Below are positions 9,974 through 18,807 of a stretch of DNA of 40,565 nucleotides, piece by piece (position 1 is the first letter of the stretch; the number at the start of each line of letters is the position of its first letter). The stretch is from contig JACDFU010000004.1 of NCBI GenBank assembly GCA_013815585.1, positions 1-40,565 of the forward strand, written 5' to 3'. Source of the stretch: Chloroflexota bacterium. Lineage in GTDB: Bacteria; Chloroflexota; Limnocylindria; Limnocylindrales; CSP1-4. The notes beneath the pieces were generated by a model. That model was not told the DNA's origin. It worked only from the letters and a program-made list of their open reading frames with translations, and searched no databases. The position numbers were made by a program, and so were the translations under genes.

Positions 9974-10722
9974 GGCGACCCTCCCGGCGACGGGGAGGCA
10001 TCCGGTACGGGCGAGGCGGAGGCACCAGGCCGTTGTGGGATCACGAGTCGCTGGCCGATCTCCAGGAGGTCGGGGTCCGCGATGTCGTTTGCCTCGACCA
10101 GGGCCTCGACGGTCACGCCGTAGCGCTCGGCAATCTCGCTGAGCGTCTCTCCCTCGACCACGACGTAGAGCGTCTCAGAGGCAGAGGGACTGGCGTCGTG
10201 GGAGGCAGAGGAACTGGCGTCGGGGAAGGCAGACGCAGGGCTCCCAGTCAGCGTTGGCGAGCTCGGACTGGGAGAGATGTCGAGCAGCTCGTGCTCCGGC
10301 GGTTGCTCCGGTGTCCCGGACACGAACCGAATGACCTCGGACGCACCCGTTGCGGCAACCGTCACCCCGGCCGCGAGGAACAACGCCACCACGACCGCCA
10401 GGGCAATCGACTGCAGGCGCACCATCAGCGGAACATCCGGCTCGAAGGCGGATCGCAGCGTCGCTCGATAGGAGGCGACCATGTCTGTCCAGGAGCGCGA
10501 CGCCACGGCGCGGGCGAAGGACCGAGCCGGCGTCGGGCGCGGCTCGCGGTCAATGACCGCATACGCCCGGTCGAGCAGTCCAGGCGGGACCTGTGGGGCA
10601 TTCTCCTGTGCGTGCGACCGGAGCGACTCGTCGACCAGCTCGAGCCCCTCGGGAAGCTCGCGAGCACCGGGCTCGACGTCATCAAGCCTGCGGTCGCCGT
10701 TCGGGCCGTTCACGCGCGTCAT
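9970..10722 (-). CDS. Membrane protein with extracytoplasmic LysM domain, probable anti-sigma-like partner of the adjacent ECF sigma
   Basis: One TM segment (SIALAVVVALFLAAGVTVA), Ser/Pro linker, C-terminal LysM YVVVEGETLSEIAERYGVTVEALVEANDIADPDLLEIGQRLVIP. Confidence 0.8.
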   Translation of the reverse strand: MTRVNGPNGDRRLDDVEPGARELPEGLELVDESLRSHAQENAPQVPPGLLDRAYAVIDREPRPTPARSFARAVASRSWTDMVASYRATLRSAFEPDVPLMVRLQSIALAVVVALFLAAGVTVAATGASEVIRFVSGTPEQPPEHELLDISPSPSSPTLTGSPASAFPDASSSASHDASPSASETLYVVVEGETLSEIAERYGVTVEALVEANDIADPDLLEIGQRLVIPQRPGASASPVPDASPSPGGSP

Positions 10723-11321
10723 CCCTCACCCTCGGAGACCGGTCCCGATGAGCCGGCCGAGCCCCGCAGGCGCTCGAGCCCGCGATGCAGGTGCGTCTTG
10801 ACCGTTCCCAAAGGCCGCCCGGTCGCAGCCGCGATCTCGCTCAGCGACAGCTCAGCGAAGTAGCTGAGCGTGATGACCTCGCGCTGCTGATCGGGAAGGT
10901 CCGCGACCTCGCGCAGCAGCGCCTGCCGCCTCTCCGCCGTGAGCGCGGCGTCGACCGGATCGGCCTGCGCACGATCAGGAAGCTCGCTGACGGCCTCGAG
11001 CGGAACTGCGTCGCGTCGGCGCGCACGGCGAGCCAGGGAGCGCCGCGAGGCGATGCGTGAGAGCCATCCCCGCAGCGTCCCTTCCCCTCGGAACGTGTTA
11101 AGTGACCGGTAGGCCGTCAAGAAGGTCTCCTGGGTGGCGTCCTCCGCCTCCTGGGGGTCCGTGAGCACTCGATAACAGACGCGATACACGATCTCGGCGT
11201 GGCGTTCCATCAGGATCCGGAAGGCCTCGCGATCCCCCTGGGCGGCGGCTCGGACCGTCGCCCCTTCGTCGTACGGCTCCGCCTCTCCGTCCCCGACAAG
11301 GTCGCTTCTCTGGTGGCTCAC
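10719..11321 (-). CDS. ECF RNA polymerase sigma factor
   Basis: Region 2 YRVLTDPQEAEDATQETFLTAYRSLNTFRGEGTLRGWLSRIA; region 4 LPDQQREVITLSYFAELSLSEIAAATGRPLGTVKTHLHRG; ATGA overlap with next gene. Confidence 0.92.
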   Translation of the reverse strand: MSHQRSDLVGDGEAEPYDEGATVRAAAQGDREAFRILMERHAEIVYRVCYRVLTDPQEAEDATQETFLTAYRSLNTFRGEGTLRGWLSRIASRRSLARRARRRDAVPLEAVSELPDRAQADPVDAALTAERRQALLREVADLPDQQREVITLSYFAELSLSEIAAATGRPLGTVKTHLHRGLERLRGSAGSSGPVSEGEG

Positions 11322-11449
11322 CCGCTCATGGTGCCCGATCTATCTACATCGAGCCTGTACTACATGAGGGCGCCGGACGGGCAATCGGTTTCGTTGCAAG
11401 AGAAATTAGTTCCGGTGACACCCACTTGCAAGGCGAGGGGTTGTCGAAG

Positions 11450-11977
11450 CTACTCCTGGGCTGCGCCCCCGGGCACGAACAGCGAGACGTCCACCGTGAT
11501 CGTCACCGCCTTCAGCTCCGCGAGGTCGATGCAGGCCTGGTCGGCCGCAGCGGCCCTCGCACCCTCGAGGACGGTCACAGTGAAGCCGCCCTCATCGTTG
11601 CGGTCGATCGAGGCGTCGGCAAGGCCGTAGCAGTCCTCGACGCCACCGTAGTAGTAGATCGTCGCCGTACGACCGTCCGCGGCGATCGAGACATGGTCGA
11701 AGGTGTGCGGGATGGGATTGATGATGCCGGGCTCCGGCACCACGACTCGTGCGCCGCCGTCGAGCCCCACGCCGGCCCCGGGATCCACGCCCGCCCCGGG
11801 ATCCACCGGATCGGCCGGTTTGCCGACGACGCCGCCGTTCGGATCGCCCGTACCAGGGTCGGAACCTCCGCCGGTGGGCTCACTGGCCACCACGGCAGCC
11901 GAACACGCGGTGGCCAGGATGAGGACCGCGCAGAGCGACAGGAGGCGAGCGGCAGGTCGAAGTACCACGTCGAACAT
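11450..11977 (-). CDS. Putative lipoprotein, hypothetical
   Basis: MFDVVLRPAARLLSLCAVLILATAC lipobox; DPGAGVDPGAGVG repeat-rich linker. Confidence 0.65.
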   Translation of the reverse strand: MFDVVLRPAARLLSLCAVLILATACSAAVVASEPTGGGSDPGTGDPNGGVVGKPADPVDPGAGVDPGAGVGLDGGARVVVPEPGIINPIPHTFDHVSIAADGRTATIYYYGGVEDCYGLADASIDRNDEGGFTVTVLEGARAAAADQACIDLAELKAVTITVDVSLFVPGGAAQE

Positions 11978-12117
11978 GAGAAACCTCGGGTATGTACCTG
12001 GCCGACCCACTCCCCGGTGGTGAGCGAGCAGCTGGTGACCCGATGACGGCCGCACTGTTGACTCGGTTCCCACCCCATTCGATCGTGAGCAGGCTCGCTG
12101 GGACGGACCAAGCTCGG

Positions 12118-13968
12118 TCAGCGGGGAGTGCCGACTCCCTCGGTGCAGGCTCCGCCGCGCTCCGGAGCTGTTGCGGCCAGGCGGAAAGCCTGGATGAATT
12201 GGCGGAGTCGAGGATCGTCGGGCCCATCCACGGCCAGCTGGCGGCCCCATGCCGTTGTCACCACGGGCGCACTCAGACCGTCATATGGGCTGACCAGGAT
12301 GTGAATCTGGCTGTAGGCGATCGAGCGCAGCCGAGCCTTCTGGTCGTCCGGCAACTCGGGCCGGTAGGCGATCCAGACAGCGCCGTGCTCGAGGGAGTGG
12401 ACGACATTCTCGTCAGCGATCGGCGCGTCGTAGAATCCGCAGTTCTGCCAGATCGGGGCGTGGTCACCTCCGACCGGCGGTCTCTGTTCGTAGGCGACCG
12501 AGCCCTGCACGTGACTTCGACCGGCGACCGCAACGGTCTGCACGTCACCGGGGGCCGAGGCAAGAAACGGTAGCTGCGGGATCCACAGGATGCCCAGGAC
12601 GGCTGCAGCTCCCACCCCGGTCAGGCCAGCGGTCAGCGCGCGTCGCGGGTTAACCCGCCCCCATCCGACCAGGCCGGCAAGAAGCCTACGTCCGACCAGG
12701 ACGATGAGATAGACAGTGACCGCCAGCGGCAGGACTGCCAGGGCGAGCTGAAGGAGGGCCAGGGCAATCCCATCGGCGCGTCCCTGTTCCCGTGCCTCGG
12801 CGAGCTGCCCTAGCTGATGGAGCGTCGCATCCGAGGCCGCCGCAACGAGCGCCGGTACCCCGCCCACAACCAGGACGATGAGAACCGCGAGCGCCGGGAT
12901 CGTGAGCGCCAGGAAGACCAGAAAAGTGACACGAGGTGCACGGCGAAGCTCAGGCAGCCGTTCCCCCGCTCCCCCACGTGAGCCGAGGAGACTTCGGATG
13001 AAGGGGCCCGCCTGGGAGAAAAGGTCCGGCACACCTGCGAGGTCGGTCAAAACCCAGTAGCCGTCGAGTCTCAGGAACGGAATTAGCTGGCGCACGATCT
13101 CGACGTCGATCAGCAGAACGCCGAGCAGCAGGAATGGCTGACCGGTGAGCAGGTAGAGCCCGATGATCCCCAGCGCCGCAAGGAGGTGGAAGTAGATGCC
13201 GCCGAGATCGGTGCGCAACCTTCCGGCACGTGACAGGCGATAGCTGTCGGTGACATCGGTGAAGAGCGCGGGGTAGACGAGAAAGAGGCCGACCCCCATC
13301 GCGCCGACGCGCCCGCCCCCGTAGACGAGGGCTGCAGCGTGACCCAGCTCGTGCACGATGCCCGCCAGGACGAGCAGGAGGAGCAGAACGAGGATGAGAG
13401 CGGGCGCGTACAGCAGCTGGAGCACGCTGTCGGAGATCCCACGCGCTGCGAACAGCCAGGCATGGCTGGCACCGATCAGAGCAACCAGAACCACGACGAG
13501 CGGCGGCCAGAACAGCCACCGAAGGGGTTTCGCCAGCGCATTCACGGTCGACTCCGGGACCACCCCCAGCCGGGTATGAAGTCCGAGCGCTGACCCGGCG
13601 GCGGGGAGCGTCGACGCTGCTCCACCTCCTTCGGCCACGATCAGCCCCAGCGGTGTCAGCTTCTTGTCGATGAGAAGGGCAACCTGCTCGGCACTGACCA
13701 GCCAGGGGCTCGACCTGCTGACGACAGCCGCGATCTCCTCGACGGTCCGGCGGCCATCGATGACTTCTGCAACCCGATACAGGAGCTCCGTGAGCTGAAC
13801 GAACCGGCCTTCGCGGCGGACCAGCCACTGCTCCTGCGCGAAGCCACTCCCCTGCAGCTTGCCGACCAGCTCAACGCCGTTCGTCAATGAGGGTGGCTTC
13901 TCGAGGGCGGGCACGTTGCCCTGGACACGCAGGCTTGCGCGACGGTCGTCCATCTCGATGAGCATCAA
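12118..13968 (-). CDS. PqqD-like domain / M50 family peptide zinc metalloprotease / C-terminal DUF3105 fusion
   Basis: N-terminal PPSLTNGVELVGKLQGSGFAQEQWLVRREGRFVQLTELLYRVAEVIDG; HELGH in IVHELGHAAALVYGGG with multiple TM segments; C-terminal VGGDHAPIWQNCGFYDAPIADENVVHSLEHGAVWIAY. Confidence 0.85.
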   Translation of the reverse strand: MMLIEMDDRRASLRVQGNVPALEKPPSLTNGVELVGKLQGSGFAQEQWLVRREGRFVQLTELLYRVAEVIDGRRTVEEIAAVVSRSSPWLVSAEQVALLIDKKLTPLGLIVAEGGGAASTLPAAGSALGLHTRLGVVPESTVNALAKPLRWLFWPPLVVVLVALIGASHAWLFAARGISDSVLQLLYAPALILVLLLLLVLAGIVHELGHAAALVYGGGRVGAMGVGLFLVYPALFTDVTDSYRLSRAGRLRTDLGGIYFHLLAALGIIGLYLLTGQPFLLLGVLLIDVEIVRQLIPFLRLDGYWVLTDLAGVPDLFSQAGPFIRSLLGSRGGAGERLPELRRAPRVTFLVFLALTIPALAVLIVLVVGGVPALVAAASDATLHQLGQLAEAREQGRADGIALALLQLALAVLPLAVTVYLIVLVGRRLLAGLVGWGRVNPRRALTAGLTGVGAAAVLGILWIPQLPFLASAPGDVQTVAVAGRSHVQGSVAYEQRPPVGGDHAPIWQNCGFYDAPIADENVVHSLEHGAVWIAYRPELPDDQKARLRSIAYSQIHILVSPYDGLSAPVVTTAWGRQLAVDGPDDPRLRQFIQAFRLAATAPERGGACTEGVGTPR

Positions 13969-14510
13969 CGAAGGAGCTCGCCGGCGATCGAGTCCTGGAC
14001 GAGCTGAGCCGTGGCGTCCGTGTCGGCGCTCACGAGCCAGTTTGGTCCCGCGACGCGGGGGACGCTTTCGACGCCCGCCTCGCCAAGCAGTGCCCCTATG
14101 CTGGCAAGGTACCGATTTCGGGCACCTGGATCTTGGAAGACCCGGATGACGACATCATCGGCGCCGATCTTGCAGCGGCCGGCGTCCAGCTCGCCGGACC
14201 CCGCGGGTCGACTCTCGAGCCCCTCACAGGTGACACCCCGGTCGGCCAGCGCCTGTACCAGGCTCGTCGCGCTATCGAAGGTTGGACCCTGTGTTCCAAG
14301 ACTGGCATAGGCCGCAGCGTCTCCCTCCCCCGACAGCCCGAAGCCTTGCCCTCGCTGGTCCGTGGTGAGGCTAAACAGGACGATGACACCGGCCAGGACC
14401 AGCAGGGCTGTGAGGATGACACCGAGTTGGGCTCGGCGCCCTCCGAACAGCCTTGGCCGCCCGTTCACCCGCGCTCCCGCGGCGGCGTGATCAACCGACG
14501 CTTCCTTCAT
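13965..14510 (-). CDS. Membrane-anchored extracytoplasmic protein, hypothetical
   Basis: N-terminal TM (LGVILTALLVLAGVIVLFSL) and exported two-Cys domain; ATGA overlap with the M50 gene. Confidence 0.75.
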   Translation of the reverse strand: MKEASVDHAAAGARVNGRPRLFGGRRAQLGVILTALLVLAGVIVLFSLTTDQRGQGFGLSGEGDAAAYASLGTQGPTFDSATSLVQALADRGVTCEGLESRPAGSGELDAGRCKIGADDVVIRVFQDPGARNRYLASIGALLGEAGVESVPRVAGPNWLVSADTDATAQLVQDSIAGELLR

Positions 14511-14554
14511 GCTCCCTCATCCGGCGGGGAGCCATTGTGGCCCACCAACAGAAA

Positions 14555-14577
14555 GCGGGCCGGTCGAGCCGGCCCGC
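14555..14577 (-). terminator. Perfect 9-bp stem hairpin between small peptide gene and downstream genes (terminator/attenuator candidate)
   Basis: gcgggccgg-tcgag-ccggcccgc; on the minus strand followed by TTTCTG. Confidence 0.55.
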
Positions 14578-14614
14578 CATGGTTACCGGACCCCATCGAG
14601 GGGTCGCGGGGTTC

Positions 14615-14851
14615 CTACTGCTTCTGCTCGATTGTGCAGGTTAGCGGGGTGCTCAGCCAGGTGCTGAGTGCGGTCACGACTGCGCAGACTTGCACAGCGA
14701 CGTTGTTGTTTTTCACCTCGAGCTTCAGATCATTCAGGATGTTCACGCTGCCGATCACGATGGTCACGAGCATCGTCTCGCGCGCCGGGAGCTCGAAGCC
14801 GGCCTGGGACTCGAGATCGGCAGTCGTTAATGCGGTCTTGGTAAGCGACAT
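14615..14851 (-). CDS. 78-aa small peptide, candidate RiPP precursor
   Basis: MSLTKTALTTADLESQAGFELPARETMLVTIVIGSVNILNDLKLEVKNNNVAVQVCAVVTALSTWLSTPLTCTIEQKQ; strong SD AAGGAGG 7 nt before ATG 14851. Confidence 0.75.
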   Translation of the reverse strand: MSLTKTALTTADLESQAGFELPARETMLVTIVIGSVNILNDLKLEVKNNNVAVQVCAVVTALSTWLSTPLTCTIEQKQ

Positions 14852-15048
14852 GAATAAGCCTCCTTGGGCTCTGGGGCGCCTCGTGGGTTGCGGCGCGTCA
14901 CTGGTAAAGAGGGGCACGAGGCCCCGAACGGTTTCACGGATCCTCTACGGGAATCCGCAGACTCTCAGCAAACCCGCAACGCCCGATTTACGGGAACAGG
15001 TGGGTATGCGCTCGTCCCTAAGACGGCGACATCCATACCATCCGGTGC

Positions 15049-17844
15049 GTGTCAGCGATCGTTGCCCGGAGCGCCGAGCTGGCGCAGGTGCAGGAATTCC
15101 TGGACGAAGTCCTCGCGGGCCCCGCCGCGATGGTGCTGGAAGGCGAGACCGGCGCAGGCAAGACGACCATCTGGAAGGCCGCTCTCGAGGCGGCACTTGC
15201 CCGGGGATACCGCGTCCTCTCCTGTCGCCCTGTCGAGGCCGAGTCGTCGCTGGCGTTCGCGGCGCTTGGCGACCTGTTTGATGGCGTGCTGGAAGAACTG
15301 GATCCACCGCTGCCTGGACCCCAGCAGCACGCACTCGAAGTTGCGATTCTCGTCGCCAATCCCGAGGGTCCACCGCCAGACCAGCGCGCCGTTTCAGTGG
15401 CTTCACTGGGCGTTCTTCGGTCGCTCTCGGCGCGCTCACCCGTACTCGTGGGCGTCGATGACCTCCACTCGATGGACATCGCATCCGCTCGGGTCCTCGA
15501 GTTCGTGCTTCGGCGTCTCGAGGTCGACCGCGTGGGCTTCGTCGCGGGACTGCGCAGCGGAGATACGGCCCCACTGTCGATGGACCAGACCTATCCGGAG
15601 GCACGCCTTCACCGGCTGGCGGTCGGCCCGCTCGACGGCGACGCACTGGACGAGCTGTTCCGCTCGCGCCTGGGCGGAAGCTTCCCCAGACCCGTGCTGC
15701 GGCAGATCGAAGCGGCATCTGGGGGCAACCCGCTGTTTGCACTGGAGATCGCCAAAGGCATCCTCCGCGGAGACGTCAGTGCTGAGCCCGGGGAACACCT
15801 TCCTGTCCCCGACACGCTCCAGGAACTCATTCGCGACCGGCTGGGAGCGTTGTCAGCTGACGTGCGGGATGTCCTTTCAGCGGCCGCCGCATTGTCCGAT
15901 CCAACGCTTGAGATGCTGGAGCGTGCCGCCCCGACCGAAATGCCGACGCTCCGCGCGGTGGAGGAGGCGATCGAAGCCGGAATTGTCGAACTGAGCGGGC
16001 AGAGCCTTCAGTTCAGCCACCCCCTGTTCGCCTCGACGCTATACCACCAGATCACTCCCAAACGCAGGCGCGCGCTGCATCGTCGACTGGCTGACCTCGT
16101 GTCCACCCCGGAGGAGCGGGCACTTCACCTCGCACTTGCCGCGGCCGGTCCCGACGCCGCCGTGGCTGCCGCGCTGGACCAGGCGGCTCGAAGGGCCGCC
16201 GCGCGCGGCGCCCCGGACGCTGGCGCCGACCTCTCCGAGCAAGCGTACCGACTGACCCCCGCGAGAAGTGCCGGGGAGGCAACTCGCCGGCGAGTCGAGG
16301 CAGCGGAGTATCACTTCGCGGCGGGCGACACTGGGAGGGCACGTCGCCTGCTGGAGGAAGTCGCATCAGCCGCGGAGCCGGGGCCGGTCCGCGCGGGCAT
16401 CCTCCGCCGCCTGGCCAAGGTGCGCTACCGTAGCGACAGTTGCTCCGTAGCCGCGGAGCTTCTCAACCGAGCCCTCCAGGAGACGGGCGACAACCCCTCG
16501 GCGCGAGCCGAGATCCAGCGCGATCTCGCCTGGGCTGTGACGTTGTGTGGTGACGTACCGAACGCGGCGGAATACGCGCAGGCTGCGCTCCAGGCGGTTC
16601 AGGGCGAGACGGCTGAGCAGATGGTGCCGGAGCTCCTCGCGGCTTCCGCAATGGCCGAGTTCCTCCTGGGGCGCGGGATCCCCAGGGATCTCATGCGCCG
16701 CGCTGTAGAGCTCGAACGACCCAGTCCCGACGTTCCGATCGAGTGGCGCCCCAGCATGGTGCTGGGCATGATGCTCAAGTGGTCCGGCGACCTCATCGGC
16801 GCCCGAACGCGCTTCGAGAATTTGCACCGGCAGGTGCTTCAGGCGGGGGAGGAAACGTCCCTCGCATTTCTGCTTTCCCAGATGAGCGAGGGCGCAACGC
16901 TCGAGGGCGATTGGAGCACGGCGCTTCGGCAGGCGGACGAGGCCGACAAATTCGCCCTGCAAACTGGTCAGGACCTGGTTCGGGCCGGCGTGCTCTATGC
17001 CAAGAGCCTCGTCCAGGCGCACATGGGCCACGCGGATGAGGCGCGTGAAACCGCCCGTGCGGGCCTGGCCCTTTCGGAGCGGGTCGGCTCGGTGCTGACC
17101 ATGATGCTCAACCAGACCGTGTTGGGGTTCGTGGAGCACTCGCTCGAGAAACCAGCCGCCGCGCACGGCTACCTGGCACCGTTAGTCGCCTGGCTCGACA
17201 TCGTCGGAATTCGGGAGCCGGGTATCTTCCGGTTCGTCCCGGACGAGGTGGAGGCCCTGATCGCCCTCGGCGATCTTGACAAGGCACAGGCACTGCTTGC
17301 GCCCTACGAGGAGGACGTCGCGCGGCTCGACCGACCGTCACCGCTCCTGGCGGCCGCCCGCTGCCGCGCGCTGCATACCGGTGCGGTGGGCGATTCCTCG
17401 GCCGCGGCGTCATTGCTCGAACGTGGCTTGAGCGACCACGGAGAGCTTGCCCAGCCCTTTGAGCGTGCCCGTGCCTGGCTTGTGATGGGTACGATCCAGC
17501 GTCGTACCCGGCAGCGGCGAGCCGCTCGAGCGTCGCTTCAACAGGCGTTGGAGATCTTCGACCACCTGGGTGCCAAGTTATGGTCATTGCGGGCGCGGCG
17601 TGCGCTAGGCATACGAATGGAGCGGGGATCGACAGGCGGGGCCGTGCTCACGCCGGCCGAGCGGCGCGTAGCCGAGCTGGTCGCCTCGGGTGGTACGAAT
17701 CGCGAGGTCGCCGACCGCCTGTTCGTGAGCGTGAGAGCCGTCGAGCTCCACCTCACGAGTATCTACCGTAAGCTCGGCATCAGGTCTCGCACTGAGCTTG
17801 CGCTAAAGATCGTGCGTGACGACGCAGCGGTCGCTCGGATGTGA
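15049..17844 (+). CDS. LuxR family transcriptional regulator with N-terminal AAA ATPase
   Basis: Walker A LEGETGAGKTTIW; PVLVGVDDLHSMD; C-terminal LTPAERRVAELVASGGTNREVADRLFVSVRAVELHLTSIYRKLGIRSRTEL. Confidence 0.92.
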   Translation: MSAIVARSAELAQVQEFLDEVLAGPAAMVLEGETGAGKTTIWKAALEAALARGYRVLSCRPVEAESSLAFAALGDLFDGVLEELDPPLPGPQQHALEVAILVANPEGPPPDQRAVSVASLGVLRSLSARSPVLVGVDDLHSMDIASARVLEFVLRRLEVDRVGFVAGLRSGDTAPLSMDQTYPEARLHRLAVGPLDGDALDELFRSRLGGSFPRPVLRQIEAASGGNPLFALEIAKGILRGDVSAEPGEHLPVPDTLQELIRDRLGALSADVRDVLSAAAALSDPTLEMLERAAPTEMPTLRAVEEAIEAGIVELSGQSLQFSHPLFASTLYHQITPKRRRALHRRLADLVSTPEERALHLALAAAGPDAAVAAALDQAARRAAARGAPDAGADLSEQAYRLTPARSAGEATRRRVEAAEYHFAAGDTGRARRLLEEVASAAEPGPVRAGILRRLAKVRYRSDSCSVAAELLNRALQETGDNPSARAEIQRDLAWAVTLCGDVPNAAEYAQAALQAVQGETAEQMVPELLAASAMAEFLLGRGIPRDLMRRAVELERPSPDVPIEWRPSMVLGMMLKWSGDLIGARTRFENLHRQVLQAGEETSLAFLLSQMSEGATLEGDWSTALRQADEADKFALQTGQDLVRAGVLYAKSLVQAHMGHADEARETARAGLALSERVGSVLTMMLNQTVLGFVEHSLEKPAAAHGYLAPLVAWLDIVGIREPGIFRFVPDEVEALIALGDLDKAQALLAPYEEDVARLDRPSPLLAAARCRALHTGAVGDSSAAASLLERGLSDHGELAQPFERARAWLVMGTIQRRTRQRRAARASLQQALEIFDHLGAKLWSLRARRALGIRMERGSTGGAVLTPAERRVAELVASGGTNREVADRLFVSVRAVELHLTSIYRKLGIRSRTELALKIVRDDAAVARM

Positions 17845-17890
17845 AACGCTGTCGCACGCTCCACGTGCCGTGACGAGGAAGGAAGGAACT

Positions 17891-18796
17891 ATGGAGGAGC
17901 AAGACGGTCGCGCAGGTCCCGCCGTCGCCCAGGGACCGGACATCGATGCCGAGCTGCTGCGCGAGCTGGTGGCGCATCTGAGGCACCACCGGACGCGGCT
18001 TCGGGAGGAGTGGGCCCGGCGCATTACCGACGCTCAGCTGCTGAGTGTCATGACGGCCGGCGAGATCTTTTCCGAGGTCACGGCGGTCTACGACAACTAC
18101 GTCGACGCTCTCGAGACGGGGAGCATCGAGGCCCTCGAGGCCTACGCGAGGAGCCTCTCCGAGCGAATCATCCCCCGCGGCGTGGAAACCCACGAGGTAC
18201 TCGGCGTCGTGCTCCTGCTGCGCGACGTGCTGGCGCGTTCCCTGTTCGAGAAGTACGTCGAGGACTCGGACCTGCTCAATCGTGTGCTCGACGCGTACGA
18301 GCCGGCTGCAAACCGGATCGCAGTGACGGTCGGTGTGAGCTTCGTTCAGGAGCGAGAGCGCGTCATTCGCCAGCAACAGTTGGCGATCCGAGAGCTCTCA
18401 ACCCCGGTCCTCAAAGTGCGCGAGCAGCTGCTCATTCTCCCGATCATCGGCGCGCTCGACACCGCGAGGGCCCGCCAGCTGACCGAGCAACTGCTGCGTG
18501 GGATCCGCGACAACCGCGCGAAGGTAGTGGTCATCGACATCACCGGTGTACCGGCGATTGATGTCGAAGTCGCAAACCATCTTGTCCAGGCCGTTCGCGC
18601 GTCACGGCTGATGGGCGCCCACGTCATCATCAGCGGTCTCTCGGCCGAGATCGCCCAGACGCTCGTGAACCTCAGGGTCGACTTGAGCATGATGCAGAGC
18701 GTGGGCGACCTCCAAGGTGGGATCGAGGAGGGCGAACGTCAGTTGAGCTACGCCGTGACGAGGATCGATGGAGTCGGGGCGGAAGGGGAAGGATAG
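17891..18796 (+). CDS. rsbR: RsbR-type stressosome STAS protein
   Basis: N-terminal RsbRD-like region; STAS VVVIDITGVPAIDVEVANHLVQAVRASRLMGAHVIISGLSAEIAQTLVNLRVDL. Confidence 0.85.
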   Translation: MEEQDGRAGPAVAQGPDIDAELLRELVAHLRHHRTRLREEWARRITDAQLLSVMTAGEIFSEVTAVYDNYVDALETGSIEALEAYARSLSERIIPRGVETHEVLGVVLLLRDVLARSLFEKYVEDSDLLNRVLDAYEPAANRIAVTVGVSFVQERERVIRQQQLAIRELSTPVLKVREQLLILPIIGALDTARARQLTEQLLRGIRDNRAKVVVIDITGVPAIDVEVANHLVQAVRASRLMGAHVIISGLSAEIAQTLVNLRVDLSMMQSVGDLQGGIEEGERQLSYAVTRIDGVGAEGEG

Positions 18797-18807
18797 ACCC
18801 CGCCTCC

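Noticed and set aside
10180-10260. Repeats in the LysM-protein linker (gaggcagaggaactggcgtcg)
   Set aside because: Simple Ser/Ala/Pro linker repetition, no sign of CRISPR or regulatory function.
14852-14917. Upstream start of the small peptide ORF (100-aa version)
   Set aside because: The SD AAGGAGG is positioned for ATG 14851; the extra 22 residues are unsupported.
14133-15994. 382-aa and 376-aa plus-strand ORFs around the peptide locus
   Set aside because: Shadow frames of the minus-strand operon and of the LuxR-type gene; low-complexity translations.
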